DNA of 64,000 nt from an uncultured Bacteroidales bacterium (GCA_902799355.1 CADCAG010000009.1:39960-103959); one strand, 5' to 3'; numbered from the stretch's first letter, positions 33,375 through 43,185 are shown. The notes: generated by a model from the letters alone, not told the origin. Numbers and translations are program-made.

Positions 33375-34337
33375 CTCTACAAAGCCGAACTGAGCGGCAT
33401 AGAGTGGGAAGGTGCCGATGAAATGGTTGTCACGGTGCAGCGTCAACTTGATGAGGGCAGGCACGTTAACATAGAAACCGCCTTCTTTCTTCTTCTCGTC
33501 GATATCGTACTTCTGGAAAGTAGTACGGTGCGTGTCCTCAATAGACATATAATAAGGTATACCCGAGAGGTCGTCCTTGTCAACAAGACCCATCTTCTTA
33601 GAGAGACGGAAAATGACTTCGCGTTCTACCTCCTTCTCCGGACATATCACGAGCATCTGCTCCAAGGTGTCGCGGGTGGTGGTTCCAGTAAACAGTGTCA
33701 GCAGAATCTCACGCTGCTTGTCGATCTCATCAATCATGAGCTGCAACTGCTGCTCGTCCTGAGGAATGTCTTCTGCCTCACCAGTGATGAGAGCCTGACG
33801 GCGCTCCTGCAGTTCGATAATCTGGTCAACGGTGAGCTCGGCCATCTTGGCAGTACTACCTGCTGACAGTACTTCCGCATTGAGGTACTGCTTGGGGTCT
33901 GGCTGTACGGGCTTGGGACCTGGCTTGAATGGCACACGTGGCTTCACCTTCTCGGGCTCTGCATTGATAGACTGCAGTATACCGTCCTCCGTCATGTGGA
34001 ACTCTGCATTCTCGCACTTGCCGCCCTTAGTCTTCACATAATAACACTTGGTGGTGTCGATGACGCCAATCTGTGTCAGACCGTAGTTGACAATGCTATA
34101 GGTCACCTCTTCCTCTTGACCGATACCGCGCAGACGCAGGTATTTCTCGCCATATTTGGCAAACAGACCTGGGGTGTACGTCTTCTTCTCAATGAGCAGG
34201 TTTAACTCAATGGCTGTCTTAGGCAAATAGTAGATAATGCCATCGGCCGTGCGACCGGGCTTCATCGGTGATGTCTGTAGCTGTGCCATTGCTACTGTGC
34301 TGCATAAGAGCATGGCTGCAAAAAGTAATTTTTTCAT
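33276..34337 (-). CDS. DUF4831-family exported protein
   Basis: 353 residues with a signal peptide ending VAMAQ near residue 19. The sequence ADGIIYYLPKTAIELNLLIEKKTYTPG and the later RRQALITGEAEDIPQ with a long polar helix match the DUF4831 family of Bacteroidota. The predicted location is periplasm or outer-membrane inner face. Function is unknown. It follows nnr by 14 bp and is probably cotranscribed with it. Confidence 0.8.
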   Translation of the reverse strand: MKKLLFAAMLLCSTVAMAQLQTSPMKPGRTADGIIYYLPKTAIELNLLIEKKTYTPGLFAKYGEKYLRLRGIGQEEEVTYSIVNYGLTQIGVIDTTKCYYVKTKGGKCENAEFHMTEDGILQSINAEPEKVKPRVPFKPGPKPVQPDPKQYLNAEVLSAGSTAKMAELTVDQIIELQERRQALITGEAEDIPQDEQQLQLMIDEIDKQREILLTLFTGTTTRDTLEQMLVICPEKEVEREVIFRLSKKMGLVDKDDLSGIPYYMSIEDTHRTTFQKYDIDEKKKEGGFYVNVPALIKLTLHRDNHFIGTFPLYAAQFGFVELRSGSLFKRYVTHMTLNPTTGSVDKIHADMGK

Positions 34338-34351
34338 GTATCTATCGTTTT

Positions 34352-35866
34352 TTATTCTTTCAGTCTTTTGAACGCTCGTGGTAAATATTGGATGATATCA
34401 CTGGCCAGCAAGCTTTCTTCGCCCAGTTCGGCAGCAGCTAGATCGCCAGCAAGTCCGTGTAGATAGACGCCCACCATACAAGCCTCTTTAGGTTGGTAAC
34501 CGCGCGCCAACAGTCCGGTGATGATACCCGTCAGTACATCACCACTGCCTGCGGTAGCCATACCGGCATTGCCAGTGGGGTTGAACATCACATGGCCGTC
34601 GGCCATACAAATAGCAGTATAATGCCCCTTGAGGATGACGATGCCTTGCAGGCGCTCAGCCAGATTGCAGGCCTTGGTCAAACGCTCATAGCTGTCGGCA
34701 GAGTGTCCTTCCAAGCGGTCGAATTCCTTCGGGTGGGGTGTCAGAATGATTCCTTTTGGTAGCTGTTGGAGCCATGCGCGGTGGTTGGCCAGGATGTTGA
34801 TGGCATCAGCATCGGCAACGATTGGACACTGCGTGCGTCGCAGCTGGGCAATAAGGGCAATGGCTGTCTGTTCGCTCTGTCCCAGGCCCGGTCCGATGCC
34901 CATGGCATTGTATTCTTCCGTATCTACTGACTCAGCAAAGATAATCTCTTCAGCGCCTGTCTTGATGATAGCCTCGGGAACAGACTGCTGAATCATGGGG
35001 ATGTTACGTCTTGGAGAGTTGACAGTGAGTTTTCCAACACCTGAGCGTAGACAGGCTTTGGCAGCCAGTATCGCAGCTCCAGCCATACAGTAGCTGCCCG
35101 CAATCAGCAATGCGTGGCCCATCTGTCCTTTGTGAGCATAGGGATTGCGGGGTAAGAGACTATTGCGTATGTCGTTCTCTTCAATAACAGTATAGGAAGA
35201 ATCCATCTTCTGGATGCCTTCCTGGCTGAGCCGGATGTCGAGGACCCGCAGCTGTCCGATGAACTGTTGGTTTTCGGCAAAGAAGAACGACAGTTTGGGC
35301 TGTTGCAGGGTAAGCGTTAGATAGGCACGGATGATGTTGGCTTTGATATTGTAGGTGTTATCTTCAGCCATCAGTCCTGACGGTGCGTCAATGCTGACAA
35401 TCTTTGATGGTGAGGCATTGATGTATTTCACCAACGAGGCGAAACCACCAGCCAACGGCTTATTAAGACCAGAGCCGAACAGGCCGTCAATGACCAATAT
35501 CTTCTCGTCGAGCACGGGTGGGTCAAACTCTTGGGTGACCTCAAAGAACTGTTGGATGTGCTTGTTTTCCTCCAACAACTTCTTGTTGGCAGCACAGTCG
35601 GGTGAGAGATGTCCACTGATGTTGAACAGATAGGCGACAATCTGATAGCCCTGGTCAGCCATCATGCGGGCTATGGCCAGTGCGTCGCCACCATTGTTGC
35701 CAGGACCGGCAAATACCACAATAGGCGTAGCAGTACCCCACAACTCAGTAATGGATCGCGTCATCGTTTGGGCAGCGCGTTCCATCAGATTGAGACTTGA
35801 GATAGGCTCGTTCTCAATGGTGAATTTATCCAGCTCTTTAATCTGAGCACTCGTGAATATCTTCAT
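34352..35866 (-). CDS. nnr: Bifunctional NAD(P)H-hydrate epimerase / ADP-dependent hydrate dehydratase
   Basis: 504 residues. The N-terminal ~215 residues are the YjeF epimerase domain (VFAGPGNNGGDALAIARMMADQGY and IDGLFGSGLNKPL). The C-terminal domain is the ribokinase-like dehydratase (GHALLIAGSYCMAGAAILAAKA, MGIGPGLGQ, ILTPHPKEFDRL, GNAGMATAGSGDVLTGIITGLLARG). Together they repair hydrated NADH and NADPH. The ATG at 35866 follows a minus-strand TATTTTTG element by 8 bases. It is divergent from hpt. Confidence 0.95.
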   Translation of the reverse strand: MKIFTSAQIKELDKFTIENEPISSLNLMERAAQTMTRSITELWGTATPIVVFAGPGNNGGDALAIARMMADQGYQIVAYLFNISGHLSPDCAANKKLLEENKHIQQFFEVTQEFDPPVLDEKILVIDGLFGSGLNKPLAGGFASLVKYINASPSKIVSIDAPSGLMAEDNTYNIKANIIRAYLTLTLQQPKLSFFFAENQQFIGQLRVLDIRLSQEGIQKMDSSYTVIEENDIRNSLLPRNPYAHKGQMGHALLIAGSYCMAGAAILAAKACLRSGVGKLTVNSPRRNIPMIQQSVPEAIIKTGAEEIIFAESVDTEEYNAMGIGPGLGQSEQTAIALIAQLRRTQCPIVADADAINILANHRAWLQQLPKGIILTPHPKEFDRLEGHSADSYERLTKACNLAERLQGIVILKGHYTAICMADGHVMFNPTGNAGMATAGSGDVLTGIITGLLARGYQPKEACMVGVYLHGLAGDLAAAELGEESLLASDIIQYLPRAFKRLKE

Positions 35867-35874
35867 TCAGTATG

Positions 35875-35882
35875 CAAAAATA
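35875..35882 (-). promoter_or_regulatory. -7 element for nnr
   Basis: TATTTTTG on the minus strand, 8 bases before the ATG at 35866. Confidence 0.5.
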
Positions 35883-35925
35883 CGAAAAATATGTTATACA
35901 ATACCTATATTTGCGAAAAAAATTG

Positions 35926-35933
35926 TAATTTTG
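35926..35933 (+). promoter_or_regulatory. -7 element for hpt
   Basis: TAATTTTG, 24 bases before the hpt ATG; a second candidate TATATTTG lies at 35906-35913. Confidence 0.5.
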
Positions 35934-35957
35934 TGCCAAAATTCATGTTTTTTAAAA

Positions 35958-36494
35958 ATGAGCATAGTTAAAATCAAGGACAAAACGTTTAAAACGTCGA
36001 TATCTGAAGCTGAGATTAAACAGCGTATTAAGGAGTTGGCTGCACAGGTCAGCCGTGACATGGAAGGTAAGAATCCACTCTTCCTCGGTGTGTTGAACGG
36101 TTCGTTTATCTTTGCCGCTGATTTGATGCGCGAGATGACAATCCCCTGTGAGATATCGTTTGTCAAGTTGGCTTCTTATCAAGGCACCATCTCAACAGGT
36201 AAGGTGAAGGAGGTAATTGGCATCAACGAAGACCTGACAGGTAGGACAGTAGTCATCGTGGAAGACATCGTCGACACCGGCGCAACCATGAAGCAGATGA
36301 TGGAGGCTTTGGGTACTCGTAATCCGGCATCGATAGATATCTGCACGCTTTTCGTCAAGCCTGACAAACTGAAGGAACCTATTGATATCAAGTATGCAGC
36401 CTTCTCTATTCCCAATGACTTTATCGTGGGTTACGGATTGGACTATGACCAGCAAGGCCGACAGTTGAAAGAGATATATACTTTGGTAGAATAA
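35958..36494 (+). CDS. hpt: Hypoxanthine phosphoribosyltransferase
   Basis: 178 residues from the ATG at 35958; upstream in-frame codons cross the promoter. The PRPP-binding loop is VVIVEDIVDTGATM (about residues 97-110), and the N-terminal FLGVLNGSFIFAADLMRE and C-terminal PNDFIVGYGLDYDQQGR complete the active site. It salvages hypoxanthine and guanine to nucleotides. It is first in a run hpt-adk-obg-M23. Confidence 0.95.
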   Translation: MSIVKIKDKTFKTSISEAEIKQRIKELAAQVSRDMEGKNPLFLGVLNGSFIFAADLMREMTIPCEISFVKLASYQGTISTGKVKEVIGINEDLTGRTVVIVEDIVDTGATMKQMMEALGTRNPASIDICTLFVKPDKLKEPIDIKYAAFSIPNDFIVGYGLDYDQQGRQLKEIYTLVE

Positions 36495-36636
36495 ACTAAA
36501 CTATGCTATGAGGCAAATCAAGTTACCCCACCTGCCTAGTGATGTGGAGTCCCGTAACAAGGACCTCATGACCGACTTGTGGTATAAAGGCAAAGAAACA
36601 CAAATCAAACAGGACCAAAAAGTAATAAAAATCAGG

Positions 36637-37209
36637 ATGAAGAACATTGTAATTTTCGGTGCTCCCGGATCTGGTAAGGGAACACAAAGTGATTTGATGA
36701 TTGAGCACTACGGGCTGGGACATATCTCTACCGGTGACGTGCTCCGTAATGAGATTAAGAACGGCACAGAGCTGGGTAAGACCGCTCAAGGTTTTATTGA
36801 CAATGGTCAGCTGATACCCGACGACCTGATGGTGTCAATTCTTGCCAAGAAGTATGACGAGTTCGGCCGTGGTCATAAGGGTGTTATCTTTGACGGTTTC
36901 CCCCGTACCATCCCACAGGCAGAGGCTCTGAAGAAGATGCTCGACGAGCGTGGCGACAAGGTGGCTGCCATGATTGAGCTCGACGTCCCTGAGGATGAGC
37001 TGATGACCCGACTGATTAAGCGTGGTCAGGAGAGTGGTCGTGCTGACGACAACGAAGAGACCATCAAGAAGCGTCTCGTGGTCTATCACTCACAGACACA
37101 GCCGCTGATCGAGTGGTATAAGAAGGAAGGTCTGCACCACCATATCAATGGCAGTGGTACGCTGGAGCGCATCTTCGGCGACATTCAGAATGTAATCGAT
37201 AACTTGTAA
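36637..37209 (+). CDS. adk: Adenylate kinase
   Basis: 190 residues from the ATG at 36637, directly before the P-loop GAPGSGKGTQ (residues 8-17). Other motifs are GHISTGDVLRNEI, FDGFPRTIPQAE and the Arg-rich GQESGRADDNEETIKKRL; the large zinc LID insert is absent, so this is the short form. An in-frame ATG at 36508 would add 43 polar residues not usual for the family. The gene balances AMP, ADP and ATP. It ends one base before obg. Confidence 0.95.
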   Translation: MKNIVIFGAPGSGKGTQSDLMIEHYGLGHISTGDVLRNEIKNGTELGKTAQGFIDNGQLIPDDLMVSILAKKYDEFGRGHKGVIFDGFPRTIPQAEALKKMLDERGDKVAAMIELDVPEDELMTRLIKRGQESGRADDNEETIKKRLVVYHSQTQPLIEWYKKEGLHHHINGSGTLERIFGDIQNVIDNL

Positions 37210-38382
37210 ATGGAAAGTAACTTCGTAGACTACGTAAAAATCATGTGTCGGTCAGGCAAGGGCGGTAAAGGCTCTATGCACCTGCGTCATGTAAAGTATA
37301 ACCCTAACGGCGGACCCGACGGTGGTGACGGCGGTAAAGGAGGTAGCATCATCCTGCGTGGCAACCACAACTACTGGACGCTGCTGCATCTGAAATACGA
37401 ACGCCACATCTTTGCCGAACATGGAGGCAATGGCGGTCGCGACAAGTGTCATGGCACCGACGGCAAGGACATCTATATCGATGTTCCTTGTGGTACGGTG
37501 GTCTATAATGCCGAGACGGGAAAGTATGTCTGCGATATTACCTATGACGGACAAGAGATAGTATTGCTGAAAGGTGGACGCGGCGGACTGGGTAATTTCC
37601 AGTTCCGCTCGGCTACCAATCAGGCTCCACGTTATGCACAACCTGGAGAACCCATGCAGGAGATGACCATCATCCTGGAACTGAAGCTGTTGGCTGATGT
37701 CGGCTTGGTGGGCTTCCCCAATGCGGGTAAGTCGACACTGCTGTCGTCGCTGTCGAATGCTCGTCCGAAGATTGCCAACTATCCCTTTACCACCATGGAG
37801 CCTTCGCTGGGCATTGTGGGCTATCGCGACAACAAGTCGTTTGTCATGGCGGACATCCCAGGCATCATTGAGGGGGCTGCTGACGGTAAAGGCCTCGGAT
37901 TGCGCTTCCTGCGCCACATAGAGCGCAACTCGCTATTGCTCTTTATGGTACCTGGTGATACTGACGATATCAAACGTGAATACGAGATACTGCTCAATGA
38001 GCTGGCACAGTTTAATCCGGATATGCTCGACAAGCACCGTGTGCTGGCCATTACCAAGTGCGACCTGCTGGACGAGGAGCTGGTAGAGATGCTGCGCGAG
38101 ACGCTGCCTCAGGATCTTCCCTGTGTCTTTATCTCTGCCGTAGCCAATCAGGGACTCGACGAACTGAAGGATGTGCTGTGGCGTGAGCTCAATGCAGAGA
38201 GTAATAAGCTGGCTGCCGTCATGGCAGAAGACACACTCGTACATCGCGACAAGGATATGACACGCTTTGCCGAGGAACTGGCAGAAGAAGGTGAGGACGA
38301 GGATATCGAGTATGTGGACGACGTAGAGGATGTTGATGACTTCGAAGATCTGGAAGACTTGGAAGATTTTGAATACGAATAA
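37210..38382 (+). CDS. obg: Obg-family GTPase (CgtA)
   Basis: 390 residues. The Gly-rich Obg fold occupies the N-terminal ~160 residues ([53 protein letters not shown]). The GTPase domain follows with [14 protein letters not shown] (G1), the G3 DIPGIIEGA, and TKCD (G4). The last ~45 residues are extremely acidic (Glu/Asp repeats around [14 protein letters not shown]). It assists 50S ribosome assembly and stress control. It is adjacent to adk with no gap. Confidence 0.96.
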   Translation: MESNFVDYVKIMCRSGKGGKGSMHLRHVKYNPNGGPDGGDGGKGGSIILRGNHNYWTLLHLKYERHIFAEHGGNGGRDKCHGTDGKDIYIDVPCGTVVYNAETGKYVCDITYDGQEIVLLKGGRGGLGNFQFRSATNQAPRYAQPGEPMQEMTIILELKLLADVGLVGFPNAGKSTLLSSLSNARPKIANYPFTTMEPSLGIVGYRDNKSFVMADIPGIIEGAADGKGLGLRFLRHIERNSLLLFMVPGDTDDIKREYEILLNELAQFNPDMLDKHRVLAITKCDLLDEELVEMLRETLPQDLPCVFISAVANQGLDELKDVLWRELNAESNKLAAVMAEDTLVHRDKDMTRFAEELAEEGEDEDIEYVDDVEDVDDFEDLEDLEDFEYE

Positions 38383-38386
38383 GTCC

Positions 38387-39436
38387 ATGAAGATACGTCA
38401 TCTCTCTCTTATCGTTGCTGCGATGGTTGCTCTGTCGTCATGTGCACAGACGCAGTTTACGGCGTTGGAGCAACAGCAGATCAGCATAGAAGACCCGAGT
38501 CTCTTTGAGAAGTCGGAAGCCTTTACCGTTGATTTCAGCAGTGGACGTGACCGTGACTACTCCTTTCCCTTGCCTGTCGGTAAGGCGAAGGTGATGTCAG
38601 ACTATTCCGTAGAGATAGAGACTACACGAGGTGATGCTGTCAAGTCAATGTTTGCCGGCGTGGTACGTCTATCGAGATACAGTGCCACCTTTGGACACGT
38701 TATCGTGGTGCGTCATGGCAATGGCTTGGAGACGATGTATGCCAATAATGCAGAGAACCTGGTGAAGTCAGGCGACCGCGTCAAGGCCGGTCAGACCATT
38801 GCCATCGTGGGTGCAGAGAAAGGACGTACGTTCTGTCGTTTTGCTATCATGGTCAATGGTAGCCGTATCAATCCTTCCATCATCTTTAGTCCAGAGAGTC
38901 ACTTGCTGCGTCAGCAGGTCGTGCTGTTCCAGAAAACTGCCAACTGGAAAGTCAATGTCAGCGTATTGAAAGAACCGATGCTGGAGGCTCCAGAGCCAGT
39001 ACAATGGTGGAGTTATCCACTGCCTGGTGCCAAGGTGATTAGTCCGTTTGGCAGCCGTGGTGGTCGTCGCCATACGGGTGTTGACCTGAAGACGGTCAAT
39101 AAGGATAATATTCTCGCTGCCTTCGCTGGTGAGGTGGTTTTCTCAGGTCCTTTCGCCGGTTATGGCAATCTGATAAGAATACGCCATGACAATGGCCTGG
39201 AAACCTATTACAGCCATAACTCCAAGAACTTGGTGAAGGTGGGCGATCAGGTAAAGGCAGGACAAATCATTGGGCTTACCGGGCAGACAGGTCGTGCCTC
39301 AACGCCTCATCTGCATTTCGAGACACGTATTGGTGGACAGGTTGTCAATCCGAACCGTTTCTTCGACCACGACACGCATACCCTCCGCTTAGAGGCATTC
39401 AACAAGAAGCGTGACGGATACGTCATCAAGCGCTAA
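38387..39436 (+). CDS. M23 family protein with two LytM-like domains, the first degenerate
   Basis: 349 residues from the ATG at 38387, which begins a lipoprotein-type signal (lipobox ALSSC, Cys about residue 19). Two LytM modules follow. The second (about 215-330) is intact, with the HTGVDL and HLHFE zinc motifs and YYSHNSKNLV. The first (about 60-170) has the same strand pattern (VIVVRHGNGLETMYANNAENLV, GDRVKAGQTIAIVG) but lacks the His-x3-Asp and reads CRFAI in place of HLHFE. It probably cleaves peptidoglycan peptides, with the dead module for binding or regulation. It is 4 bp after obg and convergent with gldH. Confidence 0.88.
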   Translation: MKIRHLSLIVAAMVALSSCAQTQFTALEQQQISIEDPSLFEKSEAFTVDFSSGRDRDYSFPLPVGKAKVMSDYSVEIETTRGDAVKSMFAGVVRLSRYSATFGHVIVVRHGNGLETMYANNAENLVKSGDRVKAGQTIAIVGAEKGRTFCRFAIMVNGSRINPSIIFSPESHLLRQQVVLFQKTANWKVNVSVLKEPMLEAPEPVQWWSYPLPGAKVISPFGSRGGRRHTGVDLKTVNKDNILAAFAGEVVFSGPFAGYGNLIRIRHDNGLETYYSHNSKNLVKVGDQVKAGQIIGLTGQTGRASTPHLHFETRIGGQVVNPNRFFDHDTHTLRLEAFNKKRDGYVIKR

Positions 39437-39466
39437 GAGATGGTCGTAACACTCCCTTAACGCCTA

Positions 39467-39934
39467 TTACTTCTCTTTCTTCATTCTGATACCGACACTG
39501 GTGATGCCGGGAAGTATCTCACGTTTCATGTCGTGGTGTACCTCTAAATGCAGTGAGTCACCACGTTGAAGCGGTAGTGTCTTCAACGGGAAAAGATACT
39601 GGTATTGGCTGACACCTTGTCCAGTGGCATTACCACGCTCATCGATGAGATTGCAGTCCAGGGTGTCGGTAGTCGCCACTCCTGAAGGATAGATGGTCTG
39701 CTCCACGATGAGTGTCAGTCGCATGAAAGGATATTTATTGCTGATGCGCATGGCCAGCTCCTCTTGATAGGTGGCATCCGCGTTGATATTGGCAATATTG
39801 AAGGTTATCCGGTCATTCTTCTCCCAACCACTCTCGGAAATGTCTTCGTAGTGGTAATAGACGGTAGACTGCTTACATGCTGTCAGCAGACATACGGTCA
39901 CAAGGAGGAGAAGGGAACGACACCTATTGGTCAT
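39467..39934 (-). CDS. gldH: Gliding-motility lipoprotein GldH
   Basis: 155 residues from the ATG at 39934, which starts a lipoprotein signal peptide (lipobox CLLTAC). The core pattern VYYHYEDISESGWEKNDRITFNI and FMRLTLIVEQTI is that of GldH. It is needed for gliding in flavobacteria and occurs in many non-gliding Bacteroidota that carry a T9SS. The 5' end overlaps ricT by 11 bp, a common neighbour in this phylum. Confidence 0.88.
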   Translation of the reverse strand: MTNRCRSLLLLVTVCLLTACKQSTVYYHYEDISESGWEKNDRITFNIANINADATYQEELAMRISNKYPFMRLTLIVEQTIYPSGVATTDTLDCNLIDERGNATGQGVSQYQYLFPLKTLPLQRGDSLHLEVHHDMKREILPGITSVGIRMKKEK

Positions 39935-41045
39935 TGCGGGGAGCTTGTGGCTTGCGGTTCTTCTTTTTCTTTTTCTTCTTTGAACGGTCAAAGCGTGCGA
40001 TATTCTCCTGCGTGGCCAAGTCGACAGGACCTTGTGCTGCCTTCTGACCGCCATCAATCGTCAGACTGTCGGGCTTCTCGCCTCGACGGTTCATCTCTAT
40101 AATCTGCTTGGCACGTTCTGCCGTGATGGTCTCCAGGTTGGCAGCGATATTCTTGTCGGTAGAGTAGGTGATAAGACCTGCCAGGATATCAGCCTTGAAA
40201 TAGTAGTAGTCGGCATCCTGTGTCTGCAACTGGATATCCTTGGAAGGCAACTGGCGTCCGGCTTCTACATAGTCGTCGACCTCATAGTTCAGACAGCATT
40301 TGAGCTTGGCACACATACCTGCCAGCTTCTGTGGATTCAGCGAGATGTCCTGATAGCGGGCCGCCTGCGTACCGACACTGACGAAGTTCTTCATCCATGT
40401 GGCACAGCAGAGCTCACGACCGCAGGGACCCGTACCACCAATGAGACCAGCCTCCTGACGGGCACCAATCTGCTTCATCTCAATACGTACATGGAAGGTG
40501 GCAGCAAGGTCCTTGATGAGCTGGCGGAAGTCGACACGCTCGTCAGCGATATAATAGAAGATGGCCTTGTTGCAGTCGCCTTGGTATTCCACGTCGCCAA
40601 TCTTCATCTTCAGTCCCAAACCCTTGGCAATCTGGCGACTCTCAATCATGGTGGCGTGCTCACGACTCTTGGCCTCCTGGTATTTCTCCATATCCACCGG
40701 ACGTGCGATGCGATAGACGCGGCGAATGTCGTCGAGTGACTTGAGGTTGGCCTTCTTCATCTGCATCAGTGCCAGACGGCCTGTCAGCGATACGACACCG
40801 ATGTCGTGACCTGGATTGGCCTCGACAGCAACGATGTCGCCCTTCTTCAGTGGCAGATTGTTGACATTATGATAGTAGCCCTTGCGGGTGTGCTTGAACT
40901 GTACCTCTACAAGGTCGGTAGTGTCGGTATTTCCTGGCACGTCGGCCAACCAGTCGTAGGTATTCAACTGACGGTCCTGTCGGCCTACGGCATGTTTGCA
41001 CAGTCCGCGGTCGCAACCAGTCATTATCATGAGTTCTTTCTCCAT
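39924..41045 (-). CDS. ricT: RicT/YaaT-type PSP1-domain protein
   Basis: 373 residues from the ATG at 41045; an in-frame start 7 codons earlier lies in a repeat spacer. The PSP1 core has VEVQFKHTRKGYYHN, the Cys-rich GGTGPCGRELCCATW near 200 and MCAKLKCCLNYE near 240, which in RicT relatives help bind an iron-sulfur cluster. The C-terminal 20 residues are a Lys run plus RKPQAPRNDQ. In Bacillus it acts with the Y-complex in RNA processing; the role in Bacteroidota is less clear. It sits between holB and gldH. Confidence 0.9.
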   Translation of the reverse strand: MEKELMIMTGCDRGLCKHAVGRQDRQLNTYDWLADVPGNTDTTDLVEVQFKHTRKGYYHNVNNLPLKKGDIVAVEANPGHDIGVVSLTGRLALMQMKKANLKSLDDIRRVYRIARPVDMEKYQEAKSREHATMIESRQIAKGLGLKMKIGDVEYQGDCNKAIFYYIADERVDFRQLIKDLAATFHVRIEMKQIGARQEAGLIGGTGPCGRELCCATWMKNFVSVGTQAARYQDISLNPQKLAGMCAKLKCCLNYEVDDYVEAGRQLPSKDIQLQTQDADYYYFKADILAGLITYSTDKNIAANLETITAERAKQIIEMNRRGEKPDSLTIDGGQKAAQGPVDLATQENIARFDRSKKKKKKKNRKPQAPRNDQ

Positions 41046-41050
41046 ATAAT

Positions 41051-41077
41051 AATTCTTAATTCTCAATTCTCAATTAC
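41051..41077 (-). repeat. 7-bp tandem repeat, holB/ricT spacer
   Basis: Units AATTCTT, AATTCTC, AATTCTC and a partial AATTA run from the start side of ricT into the TAA stop of holB. On the coding strand TGA or TAA recurs in each unit with a 7-bp period. Confidence 0.65.
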
Positions 41078-42183
41078 TTCTGTATCAGTAGTACGATCAT
41101 CTGCAGGGCCATGTCAAAGAACACAATCTTGGCATTGGCATTCTGACCAATGTCGCGGATGGCTCGGTCGATGAGTTCCGTGATAGGCAGGATGTTGGCT
41201 TCGTTGATGAAACGGGCGAAGTTGCGTGCAAACTCCTCTTCACGCTGTGACATATAGCAGAGCTCTTCCTGTCGGAAGTTGTACATGAAATTCTCGCGGA
41301 TGAGTCGAAGGAAATAGGTGAGGAAACGCTTCTGGCGTTCACGGCCCATCGATGCCAACTGTTCGCTCCACTGCTTGAGTTCCTTAATCTTACGCTGGTA
41401 GGCCAGTCGCATGAGTGCCTGAAAGAGATCCAGGAACAACTCGTTCTCCGTATCGGCTGTGAGCAGTTCCATGGCTTGTCGCCAGCTGCCGTTGGCCATA
41501 CGACTGATGCGTTGTGCCATGTCATCGCTCAGCCCACGCTTTTCTTTCAGTGCCTGACAGATGCTGTCGGTATCTATGCGCTTCACGTCGATACGCTGCA
41601 CACGGCTGCGAATCGTCTCCAGCAACTTCTCCGGCTCTTCGCATACCATGATAAAGATGGTCTGCGAGGGTGGCTCTTCTAACAGCTTGAGTATCTTGTT
41701 GGCGCATTCGATGTTCATGCGCTCTGGCAGCCAGATAATGCTGACCTTATAACCGCCCTGGCTCGATTTCAACGATAGCTTGCGAATCAGTGCATCGCTC
41801 TCGCCGGCAGTGATGATAGCCTGTTGGTTCTCGCCACCCATCTGCTCCAGCCAGTCAGTCATGGTGAAATAGTAGCCGCTCATAACCATGTCGTGCCACT
41901 CCTTGGCAAAGTCGTCGCTGACGGGCTTGTGGTCGCTACCCATCGAGGGTAACTTGATAGTAGGAAAGGTGAAGTGCAGGTCGGGATGTTCCAGCTTGTC
42001 AACCATAGCAGAGGGCTTTTGGCCGTTAGCTGTTAGCAATACTTTGGCGAAGCCGATGGCCAAAGCCTTTTTGCCACAACCCTGTGGGCCACATAACATC
42101 AGGGCGTGGGGCAGGCGCTCCTCGCTAACCAGCTGCATCAGTCGCTGCTGTATGTCCTGTTGTCCTATGACCTGCTCAAACAT
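41074..42183 (-). CDS. holB: DNA polymerase III delta' subunit
   Basis: 369 residues. The AAA+ clamp-loader fold starts with FEQVIGQQDIQQRLMQLV and the P-loop CGPQGCGKKA (residues 31-40), where Lys replaces the usual Thr or Ser after GK, in line with a delta' subunit that need not hydrolyse ATP. VSIIWLPERMNIECANKILKLLEEPP and the SRVQRI box follow. It loads the sliding clamp. The ATG overlaps the metF stop by 1 bp (TAATG). Confidence 0.9.
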   Translation of the reverse strand: MFEQVIGQQDIQQRLMQLVSEERLPHALMLCGPQGCGKKALAIGFAKVLLTANGQKPSAMVDKLEHPDLHFTFPTIKLPSMGSDHKPVSDDFAKEWHDMVMSGYYFTMTDWLEQMGGENQQAIITAGESDALIRKLSLKSSQGGYKVSIIWLPERMNIECANKILKLLEEPPSQTIFIMVCEEPEKLLETIRSRVQRIDVKRIDTDSICQALKEKRGLSDDMAQRISRMANGSWRQAMELLTADTENELFLDLFQALMRLAYQRKIKELKQWSEQLASMGRERQKRFLTYFLRLIRENFMYNFRQEELCYMSQREEEFARNFARFINEANILPITELIDRAIRDIGQNANAKIVFFDMALQMIVLLIQK

Positions 42184-43139
42184 TATAGCAATCGTTTTGC
42201 AATTTCTGCTACTGAGTCGACAGCCGACACCGTATAGAAGTGGATATTATGGATGCCGGCATCATATAGCTCCTGACACTGGGCGGTGGTCCACTCGATA
42301 CCCAGCTGGCGGGCTTGCTCATCGGTCTTACACTTCACGATCTCCTTGGCCAGTGCCTCAGGGATGTCACAGTGGAAGGTCTTGGGAACGACGGTCAACT
42401 GGCTGAGCTTAGCCATGGGTTTAATGCCAGGTACAATGGGGATGGTGATACCCATCTCACGAGCTTTCTTGACGAAGCTGAAGTATTTCTGGTTGTCGTA
42501 GAATAGCTGGGTGACTGCGTACTGTGCGCCCAGGTCCTGCTTCTGTTTCAGATACTCCATATCGCGCTCCAGGTTAGGGGCCTCCTCATGCTTCTCTGGG
42601 TAGCAGGCAACGCCGAAGTCGAACTTCGGACCAGGATGCTTGATGGGTGTGCCATCAGCAAAGAAACCTTCATTGAATCGTACTACCTGCCGAATGAGGT
42701 CTGTGGTATGGGCATGGCCACCGGGAGTAGGCGTAAACTGGCTGTCCTCCTTGGCCTTGTCACCGCGTAGCAGCATGAGGTTGCGGATGCCTAAGAACTG
42801 CAGGTCCAGCAATTCATATTCTATCTGCTCAATAGTCTGTCCACTGCAGATGACATGTGGCTCTACAGGGATGTCATAGCGGTGCTGGATGGCTGCTGCT
42901 ATGGCAATGGTGCCTGGACGACGGCGAATGCGCTGTCGCTCATATTGTCCGTTACTCAGCTCCTTATAGACATACTCCGAGTGGTGGGTAGTGATGTTGA
43001 TAAAGGCAGGGTTGAACACGGCCAACTTGTCGATGGTCTGGAACAATGCCTCCGTACCGTTGCCTTTCAAGGGCGGCAGTACTTCAAAGGAGAAACGCTT
43101 CTCGTCAGTATTGAGTTTGATGTAGTCTGCTACTGTCAT
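42183..43139 (-). CDS. metF: Methylenetetrahydrofolate reductase
   Basis: 318 residues from the ATG at 43139; the longer open frame would cross the promoter. TIM-barrel flavoprotein: FSFEVLPPLKGNG near the N-terminus, INITTHHSEY near 48, LMLLRGDKA near 120, and KQKQDLGAQYAVTQLFYDN with the substrate site. It makes 5-methyl-THF for methionine synthesis. It heads the minus-strand unit metF-holB-ricT-gldH. Confidence 0.96.
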   Translation of the reverse strand: MTVADYIKLNTDEKRFSFEVLPPLKGNGTEALFQTIDKLAVFNPAFINITTHHSEYVYKELSNGQYERQRIRRRPGTIAIAAAIQHRYDIPVEPHVICSGQTIEQIEYELLDLQFLGIRNLMLLRGDKAKEDSQFTPTPGGHAHTTDLIRQVVRFNEGFFADGTPIKHPGPKFDFGVACYPEKHEEAPNLERDMEYLKQKQDLGAQYAVTQLFYDNQKYFSFVKKAREMGITIPIVPGIKPMAKLSQLTVVPKTFHCDIPEALAKEIVKCKTDEQARQLGIEWTTAQCQELYDAGIHNIHFYTVSAVDSVAEIAKRLL

Positions 43140-43185
43140 TTTATTTCTGAACCACTTATAAGCTACAAAATTAGTTAAAAAGTTG

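Noticed and set aside
36508-36636. Extended N-terminus for adenylate kinase (43 residues)
   Set aside because: The P-loop normally sits 7-8 residues from the start, and the extra part is polar and unlike family members.
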